Shown here piece after piece: positions 30,279-47,065 of a stretch of 64,000 nucleotides of DNA. The notes under the pieces are model-generated. The model saw only the letters and a program-made list of their open reading frames with translations. It did no database searches and was not told the origin of the DNA. The first letter of the stretch is position 1. Each line of letters begins with the position of its first letter. A program made the position numbers and the translations under genes. The DNA lies in contig JAJTEW010000002.1 in the NCBI GenBank assembly GCA_021299875.1, positions 361,449-425,448 on the forward strand, in the 5' to 3' direction. The stretch is from Comamonadaceae bacterium. GTDB taxonomy: Bacteria > Pseudomonadota > Gammaproteobacteria > Burkholderiales > Burkholderiaceae_C.

Positions 30279-30931
30279 GCCAACATGCCCTGGTTGGGTG
30301 TATGAGCGGGTTCGACTACTGGTGCATCACCTAAGTGCAGGCTTTGGCCTGCACGTTCGGCACGCCACAGGGCCAAGAGTTGCTCGCCCACTTGAACACT
30401 ATGGGGGACACAGCGCAGTGTGGGTTGCGGTTGCGTGACATACCAAGCGCGCTGGTGCGGCCAAAGGTGGGCCCAGCCGATGCGGTCTTCGGGGTGCAAG
30501 GCCAAGGCGATGTCGCCCGTGCCCGCACCCTGGGACTTGAGTGAAGCGCCCGCGATGCGTTTGAAGGGCAGATTGAAGGTCAGCGTGAGCACGATGCCAA
30601 TGCGCATGACCACGCGCTTGTTGGTCAGGGTGTAGAGCGTGCTGCGGGCGGAAAACCACGCAGTGCCCAAAAGCAAGCCCAAAGCCAAGGCATACAGACT
30701 GCCAGCCACCACCAAGGGTTTCCAATCCATCTGGCCCTCTGGAGCCGTCAGGTTGATGGCTTGCACCGCCAACATCAGCGCAAAGTACAGCGCGACTTTG
30801 CGGACATGAAAGGCGTGAATCGCCAAGCGCTTCCAGTCGGGTGCGCCCTGCCAGACCACGCGCTCGCCATGGGGCAAGGCGCTGGGCAGGCCGGGGGCCG
30901 CTTCCCACTCGTGTTCGTGGGTGGCTTTCAT
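30275..30931 (-). CDS. puhB: Photosynthetic complex assembly protein PuhB
   Basis: LPHGERVVWQGAPDWKRLAIHAFHVRKVALYF...YTLTNKRVVMRIGIVLTLTFNLPFKRI. Confidence 0.92.
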   Translation of the reverse strand: MKATHEHEWEAAPGLPSALPHGERVVWQGAPDWKRLAIHAFHVRKVALYFALMLAVQAINLTAPEGQMDWKPLVVAGSLYALALGLLLGTAWFSARSTLYTLTNKRVVMRIGIVLTLTFNLPFKRIAGASLKSQGAGTGDIALALHPEDRIGWAHLWPHQRAWYVTQPQPTLRCVPHSVQVGEQLLALWRAERAGQSLHLGDAPVVEPAHTPNQGMLA

Positions 30932-31689
30932 ATGATGGGTTCCTGACGCTCAGGCGTCGCGTACAAGGTGCCTGCACCGTAGTAAGCCGTGATCTTTTCT
31001 TCTTCGAGCAAGGTGATCTGGTCATTCGATTTGGTTTGCGGCACGTTGGCAAACTGGTGCGCCAAAATCGCTTGCACATGCGAACCATCTTTTTTGATGC
31101 GTGCAAAGTTCATGGGCAACAAGACGCGCTTGTCGGAGTTGACCAGCTGCACCTCGGCGTAGCGAAACACCATTTCCATGCGGTCCACCCACAGGTCGAC
31201 CACGGTACCTGCCACGACCTTGTCAGCGCCCCAAACGGGCAAGCCGCGTGGGTCCACGTCTCGCTTGGCCACCGAGTGGTCTGTGGCGATGCGCATGGGC
31301 ACGATTTTGGGGTGTCCGTGTTCCATATCGGGCACGTCGGCGCGCATGGCCCAGGCACCCGGGCCTACGCCCGCTAGCAGCGGGTCACCTACAGGCTCAA
31401 GGGGGGCACCGTTCCAGCCGTGCATGGGCTTGGCGCTGTACTCGCCATCTGGCCGGTTCAGGTCGGGTGACAGGTAGGTGTGGCCATCTTCGGTTTTGTA
31501 GGTCACCGGTTCTGGGACAGGCGGCCAGCCTTCGATCTTGGGGCCGTTTTCACGGCCTGAATCCATCGGGTAGCCCTCGCGGTGGCTTTCGCGCACGAGG
31601 TAGTAAATCAGACCGGCGAAAAATGCCCAGAACATGTACAAGACGATTTGGGCCACATCGATGTACTGTGTGATAGCGCCTGTTTCCAT
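30928..31689 (-). CDS. puhA: Photosynthetic reaction centre H subunit
   Basis: N-terminal TM helix and PRC domain (YLVRESHREGYPMDS...DLNRPDGEYSAKPMHGWNGAPLEPVGDPLLAGVGPGAW). Confidence 0.96.
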   Translation of the reverse strand: METGAITQYIDVAQIVLYMFWAFFAGLIYYLVRESHREGYPMDSGRENGPKIEGWPPVPEPVTYKTEDGHTYLSPDLNRPDGEYSAKPMHGWNGAPLEPVGDPLLAGVGPGAWAMRADVPDMEHGHPKIVPMRIATDHSVAKRDVDPRGLPVWGADKVVAGTVVDLWVDRMEMVFRYAEVQLVNSDKRVLLPMNFARIKKDGSHVQAILAHQFANVPQTKSNDQITLLEEEKITAYYGAGTLYATPERQEPII

Positions 31690-31717
31690 GGCTGTTCTCC
31701 TTCAAAAAATCAATGCA

Positions 31718-33175
31718 TCAACCCGGCAGTTGCGCCAGGCCAAAGGGTTGGGGGGTGCCGGTTGTTGGGACCTCTGCCCGCGCGGCCAAACGGCTCGCAC
31801 GCAACATCGGGCCCAAGGCCACCAGCACGACAAACAACAAGTACATTTCCAGGTGGTAGACGAAGCTGTAAGCGGTGATGGGGGTGACCAGCACCTCGCC
31901 CAAAGCCCCCGACATGGCCAGCACCGACACGCCGTCGCGCAAAGCCCCACCCAGCGCCATGGCCGCACCCGCGCTGGTGGCTTGCACAGCGCCCCAAGTG
32001 CCGATGACCAGACCGCCCAGCTTGCCCAACGAACTGCCGTCTTGGGCCATGCCCATGGCGGTGACCAGCATGCCGACCGAAAACAAACCGCCGCTGAAAC
32101 CGATCAGGCCCACGCCGATGCGGAACATCCAGGCGGCTTCGAGTGGGCCTGAAAAAATCACCATCGCAAATGCGGGCAAGCCCAGCAGCACACCCAGACT
32201 GGCCAAGCGGCAGGCGTGCATGCCACCCGACAGCCAGCGGGCTGACAACAGGAAAGCCAGCAAAGCGCCACCGGCACTCAAAGCCGTGAGGGCGCTGGTG
32301 GCGCCCACGTCGAGCTTCAGGATCTCGGCGGCATAGGGCTCGAGCACGATGTCTTGCATGTTGAAGGCGAAGGTGCCCAAGGCCAGGGTCCACAAAAAGC
32401 GCCGCATCTGCGGTTGGGCCATGAGGTCACGCCAGCTGCTGGCAAAGCCCCCGGCTTCGCGGCGACCGCGCTTGGCACCCCGAGCCTCTTGTTTCCACAG
32501 CGAGGCCAGATTCATCACCGCCACCATCACGGCACAGCCTTGCACCAGCTGAATGAGTTTTTGCGGGCTGAAGTCGGCGAGCAACCACCCAAACACCGCG
32601 CTGCTGGCGATCATGCCCACCAGCAGCATGCTGTAGAGCAAGGCCACCACGCGGGGGCGCTTGTCGTCGTTGGCCAAATCATGCGCCAGCGCCATGCCAG
32701 CGGTTTGTGTGACCTGAATGCCGGTGCCCACCAACACAAAAGCCAGGCAGGCGCCCAGTTGGCCCAGCCACAGGTTGGCGGCCTCGGGCTCTGACAACAG
32801 CAGCAAGGCAAAGGGCATGATGGACAGGCCGCCAAACAGCAGCAAGGTGCCGGTCCACAAATAGGGAATGCGGCGCAGGCCCAGCGCCGAGGGGTGCGTG
32901 TCGCTGCGGTAACCGATCAGGGTGCGCAACGGTGCGAACACCATGGGGATGGCGACTGCCAAAGCCACCCACCAAGCGGGCACTTGCAGCTCCACGATCA
33001 TGACCCGGTTGAGCGTACCCACCAGCAGCGCCGTCACCATGCCGATCACCACCTGGAACAGCGACAGGCGCAAGAGGCGCGCCATCGGCAGCTCAGGCGA
33101 GGCCGCATCGGCAAACGGCATGAAGCGTGTGCCGTAGGCCGTGAACCAGCGGGGCATGGGGACACGCAGTTTCAT
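31718..33175 (-). CDS. lhaA: BCD-family MFS transporter, LH1 assembly protein LhaA
   Basis: PucC/LhaA family sequence between bchM and puhA, the usual lhaA position. Confidence 0.9.
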   Translation of the reverse strand: MKLRVPMPRWFTAYGTRFMPFADAASPELPMARLLRLSLFQVVIGMVTALLVGTLNRVMIVELQVPAWWVALAVAIPMVFAPLRTLIGYRSDTHPSALGLRRIPYLWTGTLLLFGGLSIMPFALLLLSEPEAANLWLGQLGACLAFVLVGTGIQVTQTAGMALAHDLANDDKRPRVVALLYSMLLVGMIASSAVFGWLLADFSPQKLIQLVQGCAVMVAVMNLASLWKQEARGAKRGRREAGGFASSWRDLMAQPQMRRFLWTLALGTFAFNMQDIVLEPYAAEILKLDVGATSALTALSAGGALLAFLLSARWLSGGMHACRLASLGVLLGLPAFAMVIFSGPLEAAWMFRIGVGLIGFSGGLFSVGMLVTAMGMAQDGSSLGKLGGLVIGTWGAVQATSAGAAMALGGALRDGVSVLAMSGALGEVLVTPITAYSFVYHLEMYLLFVVLVALGPMLRASRLAARAEVPTTGTPQPFGLAQLPG

Positions 33176-33882
33176 GAGCGGGTCCACTCCCAAGCTTGAG
33201 AGGTGTAGAAACCGCTGGCCACGCGCTGCATGCGTGCGCCTTGCCAGCCCTGCAAATCCAGGTGGTTTTGCATGCGTTGCAGCAAGTCGGCATGTGCCAC
33301 GGGCGAGAGAGAAGGCGAGCGGTCGCTGCGCGGAAACAGTCGGCCCGCGCTGTGCATCAGGGCCAAGAGCGGTGTGCGCGGCGCAAACGTGAAGGCCATG
33401 GAGCCGCGTGTGCGCTGGGCCAAACCGGCCAAAGCTTCGGCGATTTGGTCGCTGTCGTAGTGGATGAGCGAGTCCATGCAGACCACATGGTCAAAGTGGC
33501 CCAAGTCGGGGCTGAGCATGTCGCCGGACATGAATTCCACCGAGCCGGGCAGGGTGGGGTGTTCAGCAGCCATGCGTTCGGCAGCCAACTTGACCAAGGT
33601 GGGCGAGAGGTCGATGGCCACAACGTGGGCACCGCGCAGGGCCGCTTGCAAGGCCAGCGCGCCGGTGCCACAACCGGCATCCAACACGCGCAGACCCCGC
33701 AGGTCTTGCGGCAGCCACGACAGCAGGGTCTCACGCATGGTGTCGCGCCCGGCGCGCACGGTGGCGCGGATGCGGCCCACCGGCTCGTTCGAGGTCAGGC
33801 GTGCCCAGGCATCGGCCGCTGTGCGGTCGAAGTAGTGCTCGATCTGGCTGCGGCGTTGTTCGTAAGCGGTGGTGCTGTTCAT
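33172..33882 (-). CDS. bchM: Mg-protoporphyrin IX methyltransferase
   Basis: SAM-binding VLDAGCGTGALALQAALRGAHVVAIDLS; context bchH-L-M. Confidence 0.93.
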   Translation of the reverse strand: MNSTTAYEQRRSQIEHYFDRTAADAWARLTSNEPVGRIRATVRAGRDTMRETLLSWLPQDLRGLRVLDAGCGTGALALQAALRGAHVVAIDLSPTLVKLAAERMAAEHPTLPGSVEFMSGDMLSPDLGHFDHVVCMDSLIHYDSDQIAEALAGLAQRTRGSMAFTFAPRTPLLALMHSAGRLFPRSDRSPSLSPVAHADLLQRMQNHLDLQGWQGARMQRVASGFYTSQAWEWTRS

Positions 33883-33903
33883 GGTGTGCTTTCTGGTGGG
33901 TGA

Positions 33904-38591
<4,688 letters not shown>

Positions 38592-38616
38592 GCGCGGTGA
38601 AACTGAGGAAGCCTGT

Positions 38617-40260
38617 TTACCGGCTGAAATGGGCTTTGGCATCGTAGAGCGTCTCCACGGTGATGGTTGCCACGCCCAGGTCTTGGGCAAATCGTTCGGT
38701 GTTGCGGCGCGCTTTGCCCCGCACAAAAAACGGGATCTTGCCCAACTCCTTTTCGGCTTCGGGGCTCCAGGTGGCCTGGTTCGAAGCGGCTTGGGCGGGG
38801 GCGGCGACCTTGTGAACGATGTCGGTGGTCAGCGTGTCGGTGCGAGCGGCTACAGCCACAGGCATGGGCGTCGTGGTGGCAACGGGTGAAGTCACGGGTG
38901 CAGTGACCACCGGAGCCAGGTTTTCAGCCGCTGGACGGGTGCTGCCCAAATGCGAGGGCGCCGCCCCGGCGTGGAACTCGAAGTCTTCGCGGAACATGCC
39001 AATCAGGTGTTCTTCCAGGCCCATCATCAGCGGGTGCACCCAGGTGTCGAACAGCACGTTGGCGCCTTCAAAACCCATTTGCGGCGCGTAGCGGGCCGGG
39101 AAGTCTTGCACATGAACCGGAGCAGAAATCACCGCGCAGGGGATGCCTTGGCGCTTGGCGATGTGGCGCTCCATTTGTGTGCCCAAGATCAGCTCGGGCT
39201 GCAGCGCGTTGATTTGGGTTTCGACTTCCAGATAGTCGTCGGTGATCAGGGCCTCGACGCCGTAGCGTTTGCCACAATCGCGCACTTCGCGGGCAAATTC
39301 TCGGCTGTAGCTGCCCAGGCCCACCACCTCAAAACCCATCTCTTGGCTGGCAATGCGGGCAGCAGCCACCACGTGGGTGGCGTCACCAAACAGGTAAACG
39401 CGTTTGCCCGTGAGGTAGGTCGAGTCGACCGATTGGGCATACCAGTGGGCGTGGGCATGCTCGGGGTCGTTGGCGGGTGAGGGCAGGCCGGTCAGGGCGC
39501 AGACTTCGGCGATGAAGTCGCGCGTGGCGTGGCTACCGATTGGCACGGTCTTGGTGTAGGGCTGGTCGAACTGGCGCTGCAGCCACTGCGCAGCGGCCAG
39601 ACCAATTTCGGGGTAAAGCACCACGTTGAAGTCGGCTTCGGCCAGCTTGTGGATGTCGGCCACGCTGGCGCTCAAAGGCGCGACCACGGCCACGTCCACA
39701 CCGAGTTGGTTCAGCAGCTGGGTGATTTCCTTGACGTCGTCTCGGTGGCGAAAGCCCAAGGCGCTGGGGCCGAGGATGTTGCAAGTGGGGCGTGCCTTGG
39801 CGGCCTTGTCAGCGGCGGGCTTGTGCACCAGGTGACGGCACAGTTGGTAAAAGGTTTCGCTCGCGCCCCAGTTTTCCTTGCGCTGGTACGAAGGCAACTC
39901 CAAAGCCACCACGGGGATGGTCAGTTGCAGGGCTTGGGCCAAGCCGCCCGGGTCGTCCTGGATCAACTCGGCGGTACAGGACGAGCCCACCAACATGGCC
40001 GCAGGATTGAAGCGCGCCATGGCTTGACGGGCCGCGTCTTTGAAGAGTTCGGCCGTGTCGCCGCCCAAATCACGTGCCTGAAAGGTGGTGTAGGTGACGG
40101 GGGGGCGGCGCGGCAAGCGCTCGATCATGGTGAACAGCAGGTCGGCGTAGGTGTCGCCTTGCGGTGCGTGCAGCACGTAATGCACGTCCGTCATGGCGGT
40201 GGCCACGCGCATCGCGCCCACATGGGGCGGTCCTTCGTAAGTCCAGAGCGTCAGTTGCAT
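38617..40260 (-). CDS. bchB: Light-independent protochlorophyllide reductase subunit B
   Basis: [49 protein letters not shown]. Confidence 0.97.
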   Translation of the reverse strand: MQLTLWTYEGPPHVGAMRVATAMTDVHYVLHAPQGDTYADLLFTMIERLPRRPPVTYTTFQARDLGGDTAELFKDAARQAMARFNPAAMLVGSSCTAELIQDDPGGLAQALQLTIPVVALELPSYQRKENWGASETFYQLCRHLVHKPAADKAAKARPTCNILGPSALGFRHRDDVKEITQLLNQLGVDVAVVAPLSASVADIHKLAEADFNVVLYPEIGLAAAQWLQRQFDQPYTKTVPIGSHATRDFIAEVCALTGLPSPANDPEHAHAHWYAQSVDSTYLTGKRVYLFGDATHVVAAARIASQEMGFEVVGLGSYSREFAREVRDCGKRYGVEALITDDYLEVETQINALQPELILGTQMERHIAKRQGIPCAVISAPVHVQDFPARYAPQMGFEGANVLFDTWVHPLMMGLEEHLIGMFREDFEFHAGAAPSHLGSTRPAAENLAPVVTAPVTSPVATTTPMPVAVAARTDTLTTDIVHKVAAPAQAASNQATWSPEAEKELGKIPFFVRGKARRNTERFAQDLGVATITVETLYDAKAHFSR

Positions 40261-40276
40261 GGGGTGTTCCTGCGCT

Positions 40277-42072
<1,796 letters not shown>

Positions 42073-42107
42073 GGAGGACCTGTTTGGGTGTTGGGGCTTG
42101 GAGTGAA

Positions 42108-42125
42108 TGTAAGTCTGGACATACA
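42108..42125. promoter_or_regulatory. PpsR/CrtJ-type box 1, bchF-aerR intergenic region
   Basis: TGTAAGTCTGGACATACA matches TGT-N12-ACA. Confidence 0.7.
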
Positions 42126-42128
42126 GTG

Positions 42129-42146
42129 TGTCAACATAAATTGACA
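42129..42146. promoter_or_regulatory. PpsR/CrtJ-type box 2, bchF-aerR intergenic region
   Basis: TGTCAACATAAATTGACA matches TGT-N12-ACA; 21 bp from box 1. Confidence 0.82.
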
Positions 42147-42316
42147 ATATTTTAAGTAATCAGGGTTTACACTAGATGCGGTGCGGTGAATTCAACCCAC
42201 ACTCAAGCCTGTGTTGAATGGGGTCATTTGGATGGCTTCATTTGCTTCCTTGCGACGATCACTCCGACGCCCCGGAGACTGCCGCTGGTGTATCCCTTTG
42301 ATGATCGGTGCATGTC

Positions 42317-43120
42317 ATGGCCAAATTCAATCTCGAAAACGCCCAAGCCCGTCCGGTGGTCCAGGGTGTGACCCCCTTGCCCGTAGCCTTGCGGCAAGGC
42401 ACGCCCGTCGGACCGCGTTTGGTGGGTGGTACCTCATTTGCGGGCAAGTCGGCCATTGACTTGGGGCAAATTCAAATTTTGGCCCAAGCCTGTTTGCAGG
42501 GTTTGGATGCGGCAAGGCAGGTGGTGTTTGGTTGGCAGCGCCAGGGCCAGTCGTTGGAAGACATCTATCTGCAAGGCATCACGCCCTGTGCCCGCCTCTT
42601 GGGGGACTGGTGGTGTTCGGACCGCTTGGATTTCGCCATGACCACCATTGCGTCCTCTCATCTCCAGCAGCTGCTGCATGATTTCAGTGCAGAGTTCCTT
42701 CAAGAAGCGCCTCAGCAGCGCAACGGCCTGAGTTTGCTTTTGTTGACCGAGCCAGCTGCTCAGCACAGCATGGGCTTGTTCATGCTCAGTGAGTTCTTCA
42801 AACGCGCCGGCTGGGTGGTCACCGTGGCCGTGCCCCAAGACGTGGTGGATTTCAAAAAAATGTTTGTGTCCGATTGGTTCGATGCGGTGGGCATATCGGT
42901 CAGCACCGACCGGCATTTGGGCACCCTGCAGACCTTGCTCCCACAGCTGCGGGAGGCCTCCGACAACCTGAACCTGCAAGTTTTTGTGGGTGGCCCCATG
43001 GCGTTCCATTCACCTGAATTGCTCAAAGGGCTGCACGCCCAACTGATCGCTGAAGATGCACCCGAGACGGTGGCTTGCATCACAAAGGGGATGCTTTTGA
43101 CGTCTGCAGGGGGTGCATAA
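42317..43120 (+). CDS. ppaA: AerR/PpaA-type cobalamin-binding-domain antirepressor
   Basis: B12-binding fold with modular helical N-terminus, between bchF and ppsR (the usual aerR/ppaA position). Confidence 0.85.
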   Translation: MAKFNLENAQARPVVQGVTPLPVALRQGTPVGPRLVGGTSFAGKSAIDLGQIQILAQACLQGLDAARQVVFGWQRQGQSLEDIYLQGITPCARLLGDWWCSDRLDFAMTTIASSHLQQLLHDFSAEFLQEAPQQRNGLSLLLLTEPAAQHSMGLFMLSEFFKRAGWVVTVAVPQDVVDFKKMFVSDWFDAVGISVSTDRHLGTLQTLLPQLREASDNLNLQVFVGGPMAFHSPELLKGLHAQLIAEDAPETVACITKGMLLTSAGGA

Positions 43121-43251
43121 ATTGGCCAATCGATTCTTTTTCTTACAATTAAAACCCATCTCCTCGGGATTGCGTGGGCTGCATCAGCCTATACTCGGTG
43201 GACAAATAAAAGTGTCAACTTCCTGATGCTCCAACCCGTTTGGTTTACAAC

Positions 43252-44638
43252 ATGAAGCTTCCCTCTTTGGACCCGTCCACCTTTTCCCAATTGCTGGGTG
43301 TGGTGTCTGACGTCACCTTGGTCATGGACCCGCAAGGGGTGATCGAAGACGTTTCAACTGGGCGTGATACCTTGGCTTCTTTGGGTTGCCAGACTTGGAT
43401 CGGTCGTCGCTGGATCGAAACGGTCACCAGCGAGAGTCGTGTGAAAGTCCAAGAAATGCTGCTGTCGCAAGGCGTCCCAGATGTGATGCGCTGGCGTCAT
43501 GTCAACCACATGTCTCCCGTCGGCAATGAGGTGGCCCTGCAGTATGTGGTGCTGCCCTTGGCTGGCGGTAAGTTGTTGGCCATGGGGCGTGACTTGGAGA
43601 GCCTGGCCGAATTGCAGCGCCGACTGGTTGAGACCCAGCAATCGATGGAGCGCGACTATTTGCGTCTGCGCCACATCGAGGCACGTTACCGCGTGTTGTT
43701 CGACACCTCTACTGAAGCGGTTTTGATGGTGGACGCCAGCAGCCAGCGCGTGCTGGAGGCCAATGTGGGTGCGCAGGCTTTGCTCAAGGATGCGGGCAAA
43801 CGGTTGGTCGGTCGTGACGTGCGTGAATGTTTTGAGGGTGAGAGTCAGGGTGAAGTTCAGTCTTTGCTGCGCATGGCGCTGGCGACTGGCCGGATTGAGA
43901 TGTGCGCGGCCCGCGTGGCGGGATTGCCATCCCTGGACCGTGTCGGCCACCGTGTTCCGCCAGGAGGGTGGGGCGCAGTTTTTGGTGCGTTTGGTCACAC
44001 GTGAGAACACGGCCCTGGCCCACCAAGATCCAGGTTCTTCGGCTGTCTTGAGCGAGGCCATGGAGCGTTTTCCAGATGGCTGGTTGCTGACCGACACCAC
44101 GGGCGTGATCAAAAGTGTGAACGAAGAAGGCATGGCTTTGCTGGGCCTGACCGCGTCCTCTCAGGTGGTGGGTCAAAACCTGGAGCGCTGGTTGCTGAGG
44201 GGTGCGGTGGACTGGGGGGTGCTTAACACCAGTTTGCGTCAGCAGCTGCCCGTGCGCAATTTCGCCACCGAAGTGCGCACCCTGTCGGGCATGACCCTGC
44301 CGGTCGAGGTCTCTGCGGTGTGCCTGGCCCGCCCCGAGCCGATGTTTGCCTTTTTTGTACGCGACATGGACCGTCGCCTGCAAGGTGGCGCCTCGGTGAC
44401 GCAAAGCCAGGCCAACCCCTTTGCCGACTTGACCCAGCTGGTGGGGCGCCGCCCGATCAAGGACATCGTGGGCGAGACGGTGGACACCATCGAGCGCATG
44501 TGCATCGAAGCGGCTTTGGAGTTGACCCACAACAACCGAGCTTCGGCCGCGGAAATGCTGGGTTTGTCGCGCCAAAGTCTCTACGTCAAGTTGCGTCGCT
44601 TTGGCATGGTGGCCGAAGCCGAAACCGACAATCCCTGA
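43252..44638 (+). pseudogene. ppsR: PpsR/CrtJ transcriptional regulator, frameshifted in this assembly
   Basis: Frame-1 ORF carries the N-terminal and first PAS regions up to ...MCAARVA; frame-2 ORF carries PWTVSATVFRQEGG..., second PAS and Fis-type HTH NNRASAAEMLGLSRQSLYVKLRRFGM. Removing one G from GGG at 43920-43922 restores one frame. Confidence 0.88.
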
Positions 44639-44642
44639 AGAC

Positions 44643-44660
44643 TGTCAATTAAAATTGACG
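44643..44660. promoter_or_regulatory. Near-consensus PpsR box upstream of bchG
   Basis: TGTCAATTAAAATTGACG (last base off consensus). Confidence 0.55.
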
Positions 44661-44665
44661 ATAAG

Positions 44666-44683
44666 TGTCAATCCTAGTTGACA
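44666..44683. promoter_or_regulatory. PpsR/CrtJ-type box upstream of bchG
   Basis: TGTCAATCCTAGTTGACA matches TGT-N12-ACA. Confidence 0.8.
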
Positions 44684-44711
44684 TTTTAAAAACTCTCTTC
44701 ACAATCGGGGC

Positions 44712-45695
44712 ATGGACACCCCGCCACTGGCCCACACGCCCCCTTCCCAGGCTTCTCTTGCAGGCGCAGTGCATGCCGCACGGGTGGTGCCGCTGAGTCG
44801 GCCCTCTTGGCGCACGGTGGCCGAATTCCTTAAACCCATCACTTGGTTCCCACCCATGTGGGCCTTTGCCTGCGGCGTGGTGGCCTCGGGCCAAGACATT
44901 GGCGCCAACTGGGTTTTGTTGCTTTTGGGTCTGGTGCTGACGGGCCCATTGGTGTGCGCCAGCAGCCAGGCGGTCAATGACTGGTTTGACCGGCATGTGG
45001 ACGCCATCAACGAACCCAACCGCCCCATCCCTTCAGGGCGCATGCCCGGTCGCTGGGGGCTGGGCATTGCCATCACCTGGACAGTGCTGTCGCTGATCTG
45101 GGCCACGCTCATGGGGCCTTGGGGTTTTGCGGCCTGCGCCTTGGCCATTGCGCTGTCTTGGGCATACAGCGCGCCGCCGGTGCGCCTGAAAAACAACGGT
45201 TGGTGGGGCAATTGCGCTTGCGCATTGAGTTACGAAGGTTTGGCTTGGCTGACCGGCACGGCCGTCATGCTGGGTGGGGCTTGGCCTGGTCCGCATTCGG
45301 TGGCGCTGGCGCTGCTTTACAGCGTGGGTGCGCACGGCATCATGACGCTGAACGATTTCAAGGCCATCGAAGGCGATCGCCGCATGGGTGTGGCTTCACT
45401 GCCGGTGCAGCTGGGTGCACAGGGTGCGGCGCGCATGGCCTGCGTGTTCATGCTGGTGTCGCAGGTGGTGGTGGCCTTGCTGTTGGCCCACTGGCAGTTG
45501 CCATGGCACTCGTCCGCTGTCTTGGCCCTTGCGGTGTTGCAAGGGCCCTTGATGCTCAAATTTTTACGCCAACCTGTTGAGCGTGCATTGCATGTGTCGG
45601 CCTTTGGCGTGCCGCTGTTCGTCAGCGGCATGATGGTCAGCGCTTGGGGTTTGCGTCAGCTCGGTCTGTTGCAACAGACGGCGGGGGTCGCATGA
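44712..45695 (+). CDS. bchG: Bacteriochlorophyll a synthase
   Basis: UbiA family: KPITWFPPMWAFACGVV...VCASSQAVNDWFDRHVDAINEPNRPIPSGRMPGRWGL. Confidence 0.96.
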   Translation: MDTPPLAHTPPSQASLAGAVHAARVVPLSRPSWRTVAEFLKPITWFPPMWAFACGVVASGQDIGANWVLLLLGLVLTGPLVCASSQAVNDWFDRHVDAINEPNRPIPSGRMPGRWGLGIAITWTVLSLIWATLMGPWGFAACALAIALSWAYSAPPVRLKNNGWWGNCACALSYEGLAWLTGTAVMLGGAWPGPHSVALALLYSVGAHGIMTLNDFKAIEGDRRMGVASLPVQLGAQGAARMACVFMLVSQVVVALLLAHWQLPWHSSAVLALAVLQGPLMLKFLRQPVERALHVSAFGVPLFVSGMMVSAWGLRQLGLLQQTAGVA

Positions 45696-47065
45696 GCACA
45701 GCCTTGAACCCCTCGATGTTTGGGTGGTTCCAAATCATCCGATTGGGTCTGATTCAGGCCTGTCTGGGCGCAGTGGTCGTGGTGACCACGTCTACGCTCA
45801 ACCGCATCATGGTGGTCGAGTTGGCGCTGCCTGCCTTGCTCCCGGGCTTTTTGGTGGCTTGGCATTACGCAGTGCAAATGGTGCGCCCGCGCATGGGTTT
45901 TGGCGCCGACAAGGGACGGCGCAGCACGCCCTGGATGATGGGCGGCATGCTGGTGCTGGGCGTGGGCGGCGTGATGGCCGCTTGGGCCACCGTCTGGATG
46001 GCCTCGCAGCCTCTTTATGGCGCGCTGCTGGCTTGGTTCTCCTTCAGTTTGATTGGCCTCGGTGTCAGTGCCTGTGGCACGTCACTGCTGACCCTGATGG
46101 CCAAACGCGTGCCCGACGAGCGCCGGGCGCCTGCGGCCACCACCGTGTGGTTGATGATGATCGTGGGTTTCGCGGTCACTGCCGGTGTGGTGGGCAAACT
46201 CATCGACCCTTACAGCCCGCAGGTGCTGTTGCAGGTTTCGGCAGGACTGAGCCTGGTCACAGCAGGCATCACGGCGCTGTGTTTGTGGGGCCTGGAAACA
46301 CCCATGGACCCCGCCACCGAAAAGATGCAGTCCGACAGCTTGGCCAAAGCGCGCTTGCAAAAACAAAATTTCAAAGAGGCCTTCCAAGAGGTCTGGGCCG
46401 AGCCTGCGGCGCGCACTTTCACCGTGTTCGTGTTCATGTCCATGCTGGCCTACAGCGCGCAAGACTTGATCCTGGAGCCCTTCGCGGGCGCGGTGCACGG
46501 CTTCTCGCCGGGGCAGACCACGCAGCTGTCGGGCTGGCACCACATGGGTGTGTTGATCGGCATGCTGGCGGTGGCTGGGGCCGGTTCACGCTGGGTGGCG
46601 GGGCGTCTGGGATCGGTGCAAGCCTGGATGGTGGGCGGCTGTTTGTTTTCGGCCTTGGCCACGGTGGGTTTGGTCAGCTCGGCGCTGTCGGTCGATTGGC
46701 CTCTCAAGGCCAACGTGGTGTTTCTGGGTGTGGCCAACGGCGCTTTCTCGATCGCGGCGATTGCCACCATGATGCGCCTGGCCGGTGAAGGTGGCGCGGG
46801 CCGCGAAGGCACACGCATGGGTTTGTGGGGCGCGGCGCAAGCGGCGGCCTTTGGCTTGGGTGGTTTGCTGGGCACGGCTGCCAGCGACTTGGCCCATGCC
46901 TTGTTGGGTGAACAGCGCACGGCTTATGCGGCTGTGTTTGGCATGCAAGCGTTGATGTTTGCGGTATCGGCGGCGGTGGCTGTGCGCCTGCGTGCCGGGC
47001 CTGCGCAACGTCAGCTCTTGCGTTTTGATGGTCCCGTATTACTCAAAGGTGGGTCAAGCTCATGA
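45692..47065 (+). CDS. BCD-family MFS transporter between bchG and bchP
   Basis: PucC/LhaA-related 12-TM sequence (VVVTTSTLNRIMVVELALPALLPGFLV). Confidence 0.88.
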   Translation: MSTALNPSMFGWFQIIRLGLIQACLGAVVVVTTSTLNRIMVVELALPALLPGFLVAWHYAVQMVRPRMGFGADKGRRSTPWMMGGMLVLGVGGVMAAWATVWMASQPLYGALLAWFSFSLIGLGVSACGTSLLTLMAKRVPDERRAPAATTVWLMMIVGFAVTAGVVGKLIDPYSPQVLLQVSAGLSLVTAGITALCLWGLETPMDPATEKMQSDSLAKARLQKQNFKEAFQEVWAEPAARTFTVFVFMSMLAYSAQDLILEPFAGAVHGFSPGQTTQLSGWHHMGVLIGMLAVAGAGSRWVAGRLGSVQAWMVGGCLFSALATVGLVSSALSVDWPLKANVVFLGVANGAFSIAAIATMMRLAGEGGAGREGTRMGLWGAAQAAAFGLGGLLGTAASDLAHALLGEQRTAYAAVFGMQALMFAVSAAVAVRLRAGPAQRQLLRFDGPVLLKGGSSS

